64,000 nucleotides of DNA from Siminovitchia sp047228825 (GTDB lineage Bacteria > Bacillota > Bacilli > Bacillales > Bacillaceae_C). Made by a program: the position numbers and the translations under genes. Positions within the stretch are counted from its first letter, which is position 1; every line of letters begins with the position of its first letter. Below, piece by piece: positions 16,865 to 26,472 of the stretch. The stretch covers positions 204,377-268,376 of the forward strand of contig NZ_JBFEGN010000001.1 in the NCBI RefSeq assembly GCF_047228825.1, read 5' to 3'. Under the pieces are notes generated by a model. The model was not told the origin of the DNA, did not search any database, and worked only from the letters and a program-made list of their open reading frames with translations.

Positions 16865-18577
16865 ATGGCTTTTGACGGATTATTTACACGAGCGATGGCA
16901 AGGGAACTGGATGAGGCGGTTACAGGCGGAAGAATCCATAAGATTTATCAACCGCATAAACACGAAATCATTATGACTGTCAGAAATAAAGGGAAAAATG
17001 TAAAGTTGCTCCTTTCGGCACACCCGAATGATGCCCGGGTACAATTAACGGAAGAAACGACGGTCAATCCGGATGACCCCCCTATGTTTTGCATGATGCT
17101 CAGAAAGCATTTGGAACGGGCAATTGTCCAGAGCGTTTACCAGCCGAAGCTTGAGCGGATCATCGTCATGGAGCTGAAAGGGAGAGATGACCTGGGAGAC
17201 GAGTCCATCAAGCAGCTAATCATCGAGATTATGGGCAGGCACAGCAATATCATTCTTGTAAACAAAGATTATCAAAAAATCATTGACAGTATCAAACATA
17301 TCCCTTCATCGTTGAACAGCTATCGAACAATATTGCCTGGCGGAACATACATTTTTCCGCCGCCGCAGCAAAAAGAAGATCCTTTGAAAGCAGACAAATT
17401 GGATATATTGAAAAATATAGACTTCAACACCGGCAAAATCGACAAGCAAATCGTACAGCAGTTTAAGGGCATTTCACCTTCGGCTGCCAAGGAGATTGTG
17501 TTTCGGACGGGACTGGTTAACCCCAAAACACTTCCCCCTGTCTTCATGGACATCATGCAAAAACTGAACCATCATCAATACGAATATACCTTAACCGCAA
17601 CCGAAAATAGAAGCGAATTTTATTTGTTTCCCCTCAAACATATGGGGGGTGAATACAAGCATTTTTCCAGCTTAAGCGAAATGCTTGACACCTTTTACTT
17701 CGGGAAAGCGGAACGGGAGCGCGTCCGCCAGCAGACACTCGATCTGGAACGGTTGATGAAAAATGAGAGGGAAAAAAATGAGAAGAAAATAAGCAAGCTG
17801 GAGGCCACTTTGGAAAAAGCGGAGAAAGCGGCTGAGCTTCAACTGTTGGGAGAATTGCTGACGGCAAATATGCACGTGGCCAAAAAAGGGATGAGAGAGG
17901 TTGAAGTGGTCAATTATTACGATGAAAACGGAGGAAAGATCACCATTCCATTGGATCCCCGAAAAAGCCCTGCTGAAAACGCCCAAGACTATTTCAAAAA
18001 ATATCAGAAAGCGAAAAACTCCATACAGATTGTCAAATCACAAATTCGGCAGGCAAAAGAAGAAGTGCAGTATTTTGATGTCCTGCTTCAGCAATTGGAG
18101 TCAGCTTCTGTTAAAGATATCGAAGAAATAAGGGAAGAGCTCATTGAAGGCGGTTATATCAGACGCCGAATCAAACGCGGTTTCAAGAAAAAAGGCAATG
18201 ATCAACCAATCATTGAGAAATATGCAGCCGGCGATCAAACCGAAATTCTTGTTGGAAAGAACAACAGGCAAAACGATTATTTAACGAATAGACTGGCCCG
18301 GCGGGACGACATATGGCTCCATACGAAAGACATTCCGGGTTCACACGTGGTCATCAGAAACAACAAGCCTTCTGACCAGACGCTTCTTGAAGCGGCCATG
18401 CTGGCAGCCTATTTCAGCAAAGCAAAAAACTCATCCTCCGTACCGGTCGACTATACAAAAGTCCGGCATGTTCATAAGCCTAAGGGGGCAAAACCCGGTT
18501 TTGTCATTTATGATCATCAGGAAACCGTATATGTGACTCCCGATGAAGAAAAGATCAAAGCGATGAGAAAGCAATGA
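16865..18577 (+). CDS. rqcH: ribosome quality control protein RqcH (NFACT family, fibronectin-binding-like)
   Basis: 570 residues. Binds stalled 50S subunits and recruits Ala-tRNA to add C-terminal alanine tails that mark nascent chains for decay. It has the NFACT-N domain, a coiled-coil middle (about 280-440) and the NFACT-R domain (RRDDIWLHTKDIPGSHVV). ATG at 16865 after AAAGGA; an upstream in-frame ATG overlaps that site. Odd point: where B. subtilis has Asp97-Arg98 (the DR motif needed for tailing), this protein reads Glu97-Arg98. YlmH, another RQC factor, is also in the window. Confidence 0.95.
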   Translation: MAFDGLFTRAMARELDEAVTGGRIHKIYQPHKHEIIMTVRNKGKNVKLLLSAHPNDARVQLTEETTVNPDDPPMFCMMLRKHLERAIVQSVYQPKLERIIVMELKGRDDLGDESIKQLIIEIMGRHSNIILVNKDYQKIIDSIKHIPSSLNSYRTILPGGTYIFPPPQQKEDPLKADKLDILKNIDFNTGKIDKQIVQQFKGISPSAAKEIVFRTGLVNPKTLPPVFMDIMQKLNHHQYEYTLTATENRSEFYLFPLKHMGGEYKHFSSLSEMLDTFYFGKAERERVRQQTLDLERLMKNEREKNEKKISKLEATLEKAEKAAELQLLGELLTANMHVAKKGMREVEVVNYYDENGGKITIPLDPRKSPAENAQDYFKKYQKAKNSIQIVKSQIRQAKEEVQYFDVLLQQLESASVKDIEEIREELIEGGYIRRRIKRGFKKKGNDQPIIEKYAAGDQTEILVGKNNRQNDYLTNRLARRDDIWLHTKDIPGSHVVIRNNKPSDQTLLEAAMLAAYFSKAKNSSSVPVDYTKVRHVHKPKGAKPGFVIYDHQETVYVTPDEEKIKAMRKQ

Positions 18578-18581
18578 ACTG

Positions 18582-18616
18582 TCTGGATGAAGCTGGACAA
18601 TTCCAGCTTCTCCAGA
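18582..18616. terminator. bidirectional terminator between rqcH and pyrE
   Basis: A long hairpin: TCTGGA and GAAGCTGGA pair with TCCAGCTTC and TCCAGA around a CAAT loop, with one bulged base. It occupies the convergent gap between rqcH (plus) and pyrE (minus). Confidence 0.75.
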
Positions 18617-18622
18617 TTACTT

Positions 18623-19261
18623 TTAGATCTGCAAAAAGCGGTTTGCCCATTCCTCGGGATTTTCCCGCCATTTTTTCAAGGCATTCAAATCTTCTTCCGA
18701 AATTTTGTTTCGTTCAAATGCGGTTTGAATCAAATCTGAATAACCGGCAAGCGACACTACTTTTACATCCGCTTCTTCTAATTGCCTTTTTCCCTTATCC
18801 AGTTCGTACGAAAAAATGCTTACCGCCCCGAGAACATGGCATCCTGCTTCGCGCAATGCCTCTACAGCAGTCAGGACGCTTCCGCCTGTTGAGATGAGAT
18901 CCTCTACTACAACAACCTTTTGTCCCTTTTCCGCTTTTCCTTCAATTTGATTGCCTTTTCCGTGAGCCTTTGCTTTGGAGCGCACGTAGCACATTGGCAG
19001 ATCGAGGAGGTCGCTCACCCATGCAGCGTGCGGTATCCCTGCGGTTGCTGTTCCCGCAATCATCTCCGCTTCGGGGAAGTGAGTCCGGATCAGCTCTGCC
19101 AATCCTTTTGCTATTTCTTTTCTTACCTCCGGATATGACATTGTCAGACGGTTATCGCAGTAAATCGGTGATTTCATACCCGATGACCACGTAAACGGAT
19201 CATTGGGGCGTAAAAAAACGGCTCCAATATTCAACAAATGCTCGGCTATTGAACTGCTCAT
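18623..19261 (-). CDS. pyrE: orotate phosphoribosyltransferase
   Basis: 212 residues starting MSSSIAEHLL. Converts orotate and PRPP to OMP. PRPP-binding VVVVEDLISTGGS and the flexible catalytic loop AKAHGKGNQIEG are intact. Its ATG overlaps the pyrF stop (ATGA), so a long upstream extension of the frame is rejected. Last gene of the pyr operon, before a strong terminator. Confidence 0.96.
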   Translation of the reverse strand: MSSSIAEHLLNIGAVFLRPNDPFTWSSGMKSPIYCDNRLTMSYPEVRKEIAKGLAELIRTHFPEAEMIAGTATAGIPHAAWVSDLLDLPMCYVRSKAKAHGKGNQIEGKAEKGQKVVVVEDLISTGGSVLTAVEALREAGCHVLGAVSIFSYELDKGKRQLEEADVKVVSLAGYSDLIQTAFERNKISEEDLNALKKWRENPEEWANRFLQI

Positions 19262-19986
19262 CGTCCCATCTCCCATTCTCTCAATATTTTTTGGTAGACC
19301 AGATCGGGCTCCTTTGCACGGGTAATCGGCCTGCCTACCACAATTAAGGAAGAACCGGCCTTCTTGGCCTCTCCGGGGGCAACAATCCTTGTTTGATCGT
19401 CCGCTGCATTTCCCGCGGAGCGGATCCCCGGTGTAACCCGCAAAAATTGTTCCCCCGCTTCTTTTGCAATCATGCCTGCTTCGCGGGCCGAACAAACAAC
19501 CCCGTCAAGCCCCGCTTTTTTTGAAAGCATTGCATAATGCAATACTGATTCATTTAAAGACCGGTCAATTAATTGCTCACTTTTCATTTGTTTTTCACTC
19601 GTGCTTGTTAATTGGGTAACCGCAATGATGGCCGGACGAATCCGTCCGGCGCCCCTTCCTTCCTCAAGCCCCTGCAAAGCGGCCTCCATCATTTCGCTGC
19701 CGCCGGCAGCGTGGACATTGACCATGTCAACTTCAAGTTTGGCCAGTACTTTCATGGCACGATAAACCGTATTGGGAATATCATGCAGCTTTAAATCGAG
19801 AAAAACGGAATGGCCGGCATCTTTTAATTGTCTGATAAAATCTGCCCCCGCTTGATAAAAAAGTTCCATGCCCACTTTGACGAAAAGCTTTTCCTCCGGG
19901 AAATGCCTTAAAAATGCAGCCGCCTCTTCCTGTCCGGGAAAATCAAGAGCGATGATCGGCCTTTTTTCTTCAAGCATGTTTGCCAT
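19258..19986 (-). CDS. pyrF: orotidine 5'-phosphate decarboxylase
   Basis: 242 residues starting MANMLEEKRP. Makes UMP from OMP. The catalytic Asp/Lys cluster FLDLKLHDIPNT and the phosphate loop GRPITRA are intact. Its ATG overlaps the carB TAA (TAATG). In B. subtilis pyrK and pyrD separate carB from pyrF; here carB and pyrF are directly fused by stop/start overlap, with no remnant between. Confidence 0.96.
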   Translation of the reverse strand: MANMLEEKRPIIALDFPGQEEAAAFLRHFPEEKLFVKVGMELFYQAGADFIRQLKDAGHSVFLDLKLHDIPNTVYRAMKVLAKLEVDMVNVHAAGGSEMMEAALQGLEEGRGAGRIRPAIIAVTQLTSTSEKQMKSEQLIDRSLNESVLHYAMLSKKAGLDGVVCSAREAGMIAKEAGEQFLRVTPGIRSAGNAADDQTRIVAPGEAKKAGSSLIVVGRPITRAKEPDLVYQKILREWEMGR

Positions 19987-22900
19987 TAGCCGACCGCCTT
20001 TTTCCCGCCGGACATGGGCTCTGATGATAAAACCATCGATTCCAATACACCGAGGATCGCTCTTGCCGTATCCAGGGATGTAAGGCATGGAATGCCGTTT
20101 TCAACAGATTCCCTGCGGATCCTGAAGCCGTCGCGGCGCGGCTGTTTTCCTCTTGTCATTGTATTGATCACGAGCTGGGCATTGCCCTGGCGAATCATGT
20201 CAAGCAAATTCGGCCCTTCGGAACCGATTTTATTGATGGTTTGCACTTTGATCCCTGCATGGTTTAAAAACTGTGCCGTTCCGCTCGTCGCCATGATTTG
20301 ATAGCCGATCGAGGCAAATCTTTTTGCCAGCTCCGCCGCTTCCGCTTTATCTTTGTCTGCAACCGTAATAAGCACGGTTCCATGGGTTTTGATTTGGATG
20401 CCGGAAGCGACGAGACCTTTATAGAGCGCCTTTTCCATCGTTCTATCTTTCCCCATGACTTCACCGGTTGATTTCATTTCCGGTCCAAGATTGATATCCA
20501 CCCTGCGCAGCTTGGCGAATGAAAAGACTGGCACTTTTACATAAACACCGTCCATTTCCCCGTACAGGCCTGTTCCATAGCCAAGGGAGGCGAGGCTTTC
20601 GCCGAGTATCACTTTGGTAGCAATGTTCGCCATCGGCACCCCTGTGATTTTGCTCAAAAATGGCACCGTACGGCTTGAGCGCGGATTTACTTCGATTACA
20701 TACAGTTCGTTATTGGAAATGACATATTGGATGTTAAACAACCCCACAATTTCGAGCCCTTTACCTAATCGAATTGTATAATCGACAATTTTCCCCATCA
20801 TTTCCCGGCTGATATTTTGCGGCGGATAGACAGCGATGGAGTCCCCCGAGTGCACCCCGGCACGCTCAATATGCTCCATGATTCCCGGGATAAACACATT
20901 CTCCCCATCGGAAATGGCATCCACTTCAATTTCTTTCCCGGTTAAATATCTGTCAACAAGCACGGGATGTTCCGGATTGATTTTCACCGCGTTTTCCATA
21001 TAGTGAAGCAGTTCATTTTCTTCATACACGATTTCCATTGCCCGCCCGCCGAGGACATAGGAAGGGCGGACAAGGACAGGATAGCCGATTTCCGCTGCAA
21101 TGTTGACGGCTTCCTCAACGGAAAACGCCGTTTTTCCTTTAGGCTGCGGAATGTTGAGTTCAGCCAAGGCCTGCTCAAATTTATCCCTGTCTTCCGCGCG
21201 GTCCAGGCTTTCAAGAGATGTTCCGAGAATGTTCACACCGCGCTCAGCCAGTTTTGCGGCGAGGTTGATGGCGGTCTGTCCGCCAAACTGGACAACAACG
21301 CCGATTGGCTGCTCCAGGTCAATAATGTGCATGACATCTTCAATGGTTAACGGTTCAAAATACAGTTTATCGGAAATGCTGAAATCGGTTGAAACTGTTT
21401 CGGGGTTGTTGTTGATAATAATCGCTTCGTATCCGGCTTCCTGAATCGCCCAAACGCTGTGTACCGTAGCATAGTCAAATTCGACTCCCTGTCCGATGCG
21501 GATCGGTCCGGATCCAAGGACAATGACACTTTGCCTGTCGGTTTTGCCGGATTCATTTTCTTCCTCATATGTTCCGTAAAAATAGGGCGTCTCTGATTCA
21601 AATTCCCCTGCACACGTATCCACTTTTTTATAGACTGGAACAATTCCGTTGTTTTTTCGCCAATTATAAACTTCTTCTTCGTCACATCCCCACAATTTTC
21701 CAAGTGTGGAATCCGCAAATCCCATTTCTTTGGCGCGTCTTCCCCATTCAACGGAAAATGCTTCCTTCTCCAATTCTTTTTCCAGTTGGACGATTTTGTG
21801 CAGTTTATGAAGGAAAAAGAAATCAATCCCGCTCCATTCATGGATGGATTCAATGGAAATGCCCCTTCTTAAAGCTTCGGCAATTATAAACAGCCGTTCA
21901 TCCGTGGCGTTTTGTATTTCTGATTTGAAATCAGCCTCTTTGTAGCCGCCCGCCTCCTCGTGTTCCAGATGGTACAGGCCGACTTCCAGCGAGCGTACGG
22001 CTTTTAGCAACGACTCCTCAAATGTGCGGCCAATCGCCATGACTTCACCGGTTGCCTTCATTTGGGTACCGAGTAATCTGTTTGCCGATTCGAATTTGTC
22101 AAACGGCCATCTAGGTATTTTCGTCACGATGTAATCAATGGCTGGCTCAAAGCAGGCGTATGTTTTTCCAGTCACCGGGTTCATGAGCTCATCGAGCGTA
22201 TAGCCTGCCGCAATTTTAGCCGCAAGTTTGGCGATCGGAAAGCCGGTTGCTTTTGAGGCCAGCGCCGAGGAACGGCTGACTCGTGGATTCACTTCAATAA
22301 TATAATACTCGTAACTGTTTGGATCGAGCGCAAGCTGGACGTTGCAGCCGCCTTCTATTTCCAATGCGCGGATCAGCTTCAAAGAGGTGTTTCTTAAAAG
22401 CTGGACTTCTCGATCGCTCAGTGTCTGACAAGGGGCAACCACAATCGAGTCGCCGGTATGAATGCCGACGGGATCAACATTTTCCATATGGCAAACAACA
22501 ATGGCATTATCATTGGAATCGCGCATTACTTCAAATTCTATTTCTTTAAAGCCAGCAATACTCTTCTCCAAAAGACATTGATGGACGGGGCTGTTTTTTA
22601 AGCCGCTGGAAACGATGGAGACGAGTTCTTCCTCGTTGTGGCAAATGCCGCCGCCTGTCCCTCCCAATGTATAGGCCGGACGGACGATAACCGGAAAGCC
22701 CACTTTTTCTGTAAATGCTGCCGCTTCCCCAACAGAGTGTACGATATCACTTTCAGGGACCGGTTCATTTAAGCCATTCATCAATTGTCTAAAAAGATCC
22801 CTGTCTTCAGCCTGTTCAATGGCAGACAGTTTTGTTCCGAGAATTTCTACGCCACATTCTTCCAATACGCCCGCTTCCGCAAGCTGCTTTGCGATATTTA

Positions 22901-23186
22901 ATCCTGTTTGGCCGCCGAGCGTCGGCAAAATGGCGTCAGGCCTTTCTTTTCTGATGATCCGGCTGACAAATTCAACCGTCAGCGGCTCAATATAAACAGC
23001 ATCGGCAATTTCGGTGTCCGTCATGATCGTGGCGGGATTCGAGTTAATGAGGATGACTCTGTAGCCCTCTTCCTTCAAAGCCAGACAAGCCTGGGTTCCC
23101 GCGTAATCAAATTCAGCCGCTTGCCCAATAACAATCGGGCCTGATCCAATCACTAAGATGCTTTCAATATCGGTTCTTTTTGGCAT
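19986..23186 (-). CDS. carB: carbamoyl-phosphate synthase large subunit
   Basis: 1066 residues. Makes carbamoyl phosphate from bicarbonate, ATP and ammonia. Two ATP-grasp halves are complete: the N-terminal carboxyphosphate half (GQAAEFDYAGTQ, IEVNPRVSRSSALASKATG) and the C-terminal carbamate-kinase half (GQGVEFDYATVH, IEVNPRSSRTVPFLSK), followed by an MGS-like allosteric domain. Start at 23186 (MPKRTDIESI) behind AGAGG, inside the carA 3' end; 23-base overlap. The active sites look normal, unlike those of the CarA partner. Confidence 0.96.
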   Translation of the reverse strand: MPKRTDIESILVIGSGPIVIGQAAEFDYAGTQACLALKEEGYRVILINSNPATIMTDTEIADAVYIEPLTVEFVSRIIRKERPDAILPTLGGQTGLNIAKQLAEAGVLEECGVEILGTKLSAIEQAEDRDLFRQLMNGLNEPVPESDIVHSVGEAAAFTEKVGFPVIVRPAYTLGGTGGGICHNEEELVSIVSSGLKNSPVHQCLLEKSIAGFKEIEFEVMRDSNDNAIVVCHMENVDPVGIHTGDSIVVAPCQTLSDREVQLLRNTSLKLIRALEIEGGCNVQLALDPNSYEYYIIEVNPRVSRSSALASKATGFPIAKLAAKIAAGYTLDELMNPVTGKTYACFEPAIDYIVTKIPRWPFDKFESANRLLGTQMKATGEVMAIGRTFEESLLKAVRSLEVGLYHLEHEEAGGYKEADFKSEIQNATDERLFIIAEALRRGISIESIHEWSGIDFFFLHKLHKIVQLEKELEKEAFSVEWGRRAKEMGFADSTLGKLWGCDEEEVYNWRKNNGIVPVYKKVDTCAGEFESETPYFYGTYEEENESGKTDRQSVIVLGSGPIRIGQGVEFDYATVHSVWAIQEAGYEAIIINNNPETVSTDFSISDKLYFEPLTIEDVMHIIDLEQPIGVVVQFGGQTAINLAAKLAERGVNILGTSLESLDRAEDRDKFEQALAELNIPQPKGKTAFSVEEAVNIAAEIGYPVLVRPSYVLGGRAMEIVYEENELLHYMENAVKINPEHPVLVDRYLTGKEIEVDAISDGENVFIPGIMEHIERAGVHSGDSIAVYPPQNISREMMGKIVDYTIRLGKGLEIVGLFNIQYVISNNELYVIEVNPRSSRTVPFLSKITGVPMANIATKVILGESLASLGYGTGLYGEMDGVYVKVPVFSFAKLRRVDINLGPEMKSTGEVMGKDRTMEKALYKGLVASGIQIKTHGTVLITVADKDKAEAAELAKRFASIGYQIMATSGTAQFLNHAGIKVQTINKIGSEGPNLLDMIRQGNAQLVINTMTRGKQPRRDGFRIRRESVENGIPCLTSLDTARAILGVLESMVLSSEPMSGGKKAVG

Positions 23187-24270
23187 GCCCATCAACCTCT
23201 CTTTTGTTTGTTTCCATAATGGCCAAAAATTGATCGAAAACATATTTGGCATCTTCTGATCCCGGTGATGCTTCCGGTTCGAATTGAACGGAAAAAGCCG
23301 GGAACAATTTATGGGCCAATCCTTCTACAGACCCGCCGTTAATTTCTTCATGGGTAACAGAAAGCACATTCTCATCGATTGATTTTTTTACAACTTCATA
23401 CCCGTGATTTTGCGAAGTGAAGATGATTTTGCCTGTTTGCAATTCTTTCACCGGATAGCTTGAGCCGCGATGGCCGACTTTCATTTTTTCCGTTTGGCAA
23501 TTGTTTGCAAGGGCAAACAGCTGATGGCCCAAACCGATGCCAAATATCGGGATCTTTCCTTGGATGGCCCGGACTGTCTCTGTTAAATCCTGGATATGAA
23601 GCGGATTGCCGGGACCATTTGAGAGCAATACCCCATCGGGCTGCATGGAAAGAATTTCATCTGCCTCAGTATGATGGGGAACGACCGTTACATCGCAGCC
23701 CCTCTCTGTCAGTTCACGGAGAATCCCGTGTTTGAGGCCAAGATCCATGACAACGACATTGCAGCCCCGTCCCGGGACAGGATATGGTTTAACCGTTGAC
23801 ACTTGCTTGACTTGGTCTGCCAAAGTTTCCATGGCTTGCAGCCTGGACAGGCGGGTTTCGACTTTTTCACCGAACCCGCAAATCACGCCTTTCATTGGCC
23901 CGTTTGCCCGGATGATCCGAATGAGTTTTCTCGTATCAATTCCGGCAATCCCCGGGATATTTTTCAATTTCAGAAATTCGTGGATAGACATATTACTGCG
24001 CCAGTTCGACGGCTGCTCCGCAGCTTCCTTTACGATGACGGCTTTAACGACGGGCAGTATCGTTTCAAAGTCGTCACGGTTGATTCCATAATTTCCGATA
24101 AGAGGGTAACTGAAAGCAACGATTTGCCCGTAGTTCGACGGGTCGGTCATGATCTCTTGGTATCCCGTCATCCCCGTATGAAATATGACCTCGCCAGTTG
24201 TCTCTTTTTCGCTTCCGATCGCCTCGCCAATAAATGTTGTTCCATCTTCCAGAATAAGCTGCCGTTTCAT
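23164..24270 (-). CDS. carA: carbamoyl-phosphate synthase small subunit with degenerate glutaminase site
   Basis: 368 residues, full length and collinear with B. subtilis PyrAA. CarA normally hydrolyses glutamine and passes ammonia to CarB. The N-terminal CPSase domain is intact, and the GATase-I fold keeps LSNGPG (216-221), L247, Q250 and SQNHGYE (286-292). The nucleophile is gone: the usual GICLGHQ reads GIGLGHQ, placing Gly246 (GGT codon) where Cys belongs. The catalytic His is also gone: QFHPEASPG reads QFEPEASPG, so Glu331 replaces His while Glu333 stays. Glutaminase activity is therefore not expected; the complex would depend on free ammonia. ATG overlaps the pyrC stop by four bases. 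Confidence 0.93.
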   Translation of the reverse strand: MKRQLILEDGTTFIGEAIGSEKETTGEVIFHTGMTGYQEIMTDPSNYGQIVAFSYPLIGNYGINRDDFETILPVVKAVIVKEAAEQPSNWRSNMSIHEFLKLKNIPGIAGIDTRKLIRIIRANGPMKGVICGFGEKVETRLSRLQAMETLADQVKQVSTVKPYPVPGRGCNVVVMDLGLKHGILRELTERGCDVTVVPHHTEADEILSMQPDGVLLSNGPGNPLHIQDLTETVRAIQGKIPIFGIGLGHQLFALANNCQTEKMKVGHRGSSYPVKELQTGKIIFTSQNHGYEVVKKSIDENVLSVTHEEINGGSVEGLAHKLFPAFSVQFEPEASPGSEDAKYVFDQFLAIMETNKREVDGHAKKNRY

Positions 24271-25553
24271 TTACGATCACGTCCTTCCATCCATGCGGGC
24301 TTTCCGTGTACTAATGTTGCGGCAGGCCACCCTTGGCAGCTCCAGCCTGCAAAAGGAGTGTTTTTTCCTTTTGAAGCAAATGCGTCCGGATCAATTTTTT
24401 GTTCTTTTTCCAAATCAATAAGCGTAATGTCGGCCGGTTTGCCGGTTTCCAGCGTACCGCTTTCCAATTTGAAAGTTCTTGATGGGGCAATTGTCATCCA
24501 ATCGATCAGCTGCTTTAATGTAAATATGCCTTTTTTGACAAAGTTCGAGTAAAGCAGTGGAAACGCTGTTTCCAGGCCAACGATTCCAAATGGCGCAGCC
24601 TGCATTCCCTTCGCTTTCTCCGTTTCGGTATGGGGGGCGTGGTCCGTTGCAATAAAATCGATTGTCCCATCAAGCAGGCCTTCTATTAAAGCTTCCTTGT
24701 CCGCTTTGCCTCTTAGCGGCGGATTCATTTTAAACTGGGCATCATCATCCGGGATATCTTCATCGCATAAAAGCAAATGGTGCGGAGAAACTTCGGCCGT
24801 TACTTTAATGCCCGCCCGTTTGGCGTCGCGGACGGTACGGACGGATTCTTTCGTGCTGATATGGCATACGTGGTAATGGCAATTTGCCGCTTCAGCAAGC
24901 AACACATCCCTTGCGATCTGGACCGATTCACAGATCGAAGGAATCCCGGGAATGCCTGACTGCTTTGAAAATGTTCCTTCATGGACAGCACCTCCGTAAA
25001 TCAGTGAATTATCTTCGCAGTGGGCAACAATCGGCATATCCAATGCGGCAGCTTTCTTCATGGCTTCATACATCATTCCGGCCGATTGCACCCCTACGCC
25101 GTCATCGGTAAAGGCAAAAGCGCCTGCATTTTTCAACGCCTCGAAATCATTCAGCTCCTCTCCCTTTAAGCCGGACGTGATGGCCCCATACGGCAAAACG
25201 TTCACATAGGCCTTTTCTTCAATGCGTTTGATGAGCCGCTTCATTTGTTCTTTATTGTCAGGAACAGGGTTTGTATTGGGCATCGCAGCCACCGTCGTAA
25301 ATCCGCCCTTTGCTGCTGCTTTCGTTCCGGTTTCGATTGTTTCTTTTTCTTCGCCTCCGGGCTCCCGAAGGTGGATGTGGAGGTCCACAAATCCAGGCGA
25401 TACGAGCAGCCCTTTCGCATCAAACGTTTCTTCCCCGCCGCTCGGCAAATGAGGTCCCATTTCGGCAATCACCCCATCCTTAATGCGAATGTCCACATCC
25501 TTCATTGTTCCGTTATCTTCAAGCTTTTTTGCCTGTTTAATCAGCCAGTTCAT
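24267..25553 (-). CDS. pyrC: dihydroorotase
   Basis: 428 residues. Cyclises carbamoyl aspartate to dihydroorotate. The binuclear zinc site is intact: DLHIHLREPG, FTDDGVG, AHCED, CHIST and the catalytic ATDHAPH. Class I type, typical of Bacillus. Stop overlaps carA start; pyrB ends 14 bases upstream of its ATG. Confidence 0.97.
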   Translation of the reverse strand: MNWLIKQAKKLEDNGTMKDVDIRIKDGVIAEMGPHLPSGGEETFDAKGLLVSPGFVDLHIHLREPGGEEKETIETGTKAAAKGGFTTVAAMPNTNPVPDNKEQMKRLIKRIEEKAYVNVLPYGAITSGLKGEELNDFEALKNAGAFAFTDDGVGVQSAGMMYEAMKKAAALDMPIVAHCEDNSLIYGGAVHEGTFSKQSGIPGIPSICESVQIARDVLLAEAANCHYHVCHISTKESVRTVRDAKRAGIKVTAEVSPHHLLLCDEDIPDDDAQFKMNPPLRGKADKEALIEGLLDGTIDFIATDHAPHTETEKAKGMQAAPFGIVGLETAFPLLYSNFVKKGIFTLKQLIDWMTIAPSRTFKLESGTLETGKPADITLIDLEKEQKIDPDAFASKGKNTPFAGWSCQGWPAATLVHGKPAWMEGRDRK

Positions 25554-25567
25554 GTCCCTGCCTCCTT

Positions 25568-26443
25568 TTATTTTTCCAATATTTTCCGCAATACGGCCAT
25601 TCTTGTATATACACCATTTTGCATCTGTCTAAAAATTCTCGACCTGTTGCATTCCACGAGCCTGCCGGCTATTTCTACATCCCTGTTTACAGGACCGGGG
25701 TGCATAATAATGCTCCCTTTCTTCATCCGCTTTTCCCTTTTAAGCGTCAGGCCATACAGCTCATGATATTCTTCGGCTGTCAAGCGGGACGTGTTTTCAT
25801 GCCGCTCATGCTGAATTCTCAGAAGCATGACAACATCGGATATTTCCATGGCATGGTCTATATCAATGTAATTTTCGGCATCTCCGAAAAACCATTCCCG
25901 CGGTCCCGAGTAAAATACATTTGCACCGAGGGCCGATAAAGCTTCACTGTTTGATTTTGCCACCCTGGAGTGGCTTAAATCCCCGATGATTGTAATGTTT
26001 AACCCCGAAAAACCCCCAAATTCCTGGCGGATTGTATACAGGTCAAGCAATGATTGTGTCGGATGTTGTCCGCAGCCGTCTCCTGCATTGATCAGCTTTG
26101 CGTTGACCCTGTCTTTCAGCGCTTCATAATACCGTTCTTCTTTGTGGCGGATGACCACCACATCCACGCCGATCGCTTCAAGGGTTTTGATCGTATCCTC
26201 CAATGTTTCCCCTTTTAAGATGCTTGAATGGGCCGTTTCAAACGGGACGACATCCAATCCAAGTTTTCTTTCCGCCACTTCAAAGCTCGTTCTAGTGCGG
26301 GTGCTTGGTTCAAAAAATAAATTGACGGCAAAAGTAGCTTTTGGGGGGCTCCATCCATTCCCTTTTTGGAAGGATTCCGCCATATCCAATATCGCGTAGA
26401 TATCGTCTTTCGGGAGATCACACATCGAAAGCAAATGTTTCAT
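25568..26443 (-). CDS. pyrB: aspartate carbamoyltransferase catalytic subunit
   Basis: 291 residues. Joins carbamoyl phosphate and aspartate. Carbamoyl-phosphate motif FEPSTRTRTSF, catalytic loop SSILKGET, GDGCGQHPTQ and HPGPVNRDVE are all present. No regulatory pyrI is found nearby, as in other Bacillus. The leader upstream carries a PyrR attenuator. Confidence 0.97.
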   Translation of the reverse strand: MKHLLSMCDLPKDDIYAILDMAESFQKGNGWSPPKATFAVNLFFEPSTRTRTSFEVAERKLGLDVVPFETAHSSILKGETLEDTIKTLEAIGVDVVVIRHKEERYYEALKDRVNAKLINAGDGCGQHPTQSLLDLYTIRQEFGGFSGLNITIIGDLSHSRVAKSNSEALSALGANVFYSGPREWFFGDAENYIDIDHAMEISDVVMLLRIQHERHENTSRLTAEEYHELYGLTLKREKRMKKGSIIMHPGPVNRDVEIAGRLVECNRSRIFRQMQNGVYTRMAVLRKILEK

Positions 26444-26472
26444 GAACGTTCACCTGTCTTTCCGTCATAATC

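Noticed and set aside
19262..19495. N-terminal extension of PyrE by 78 residues
   Set aside because: The extension is pyrF read in another frame; the ATGA overlap and family length support the start at 19261.
19986..23186. Possible second dead site in CarB
   Set aside because: Both ATP-grasp halves keep their metal- and ATP-binding motifs; only CarA is altered.
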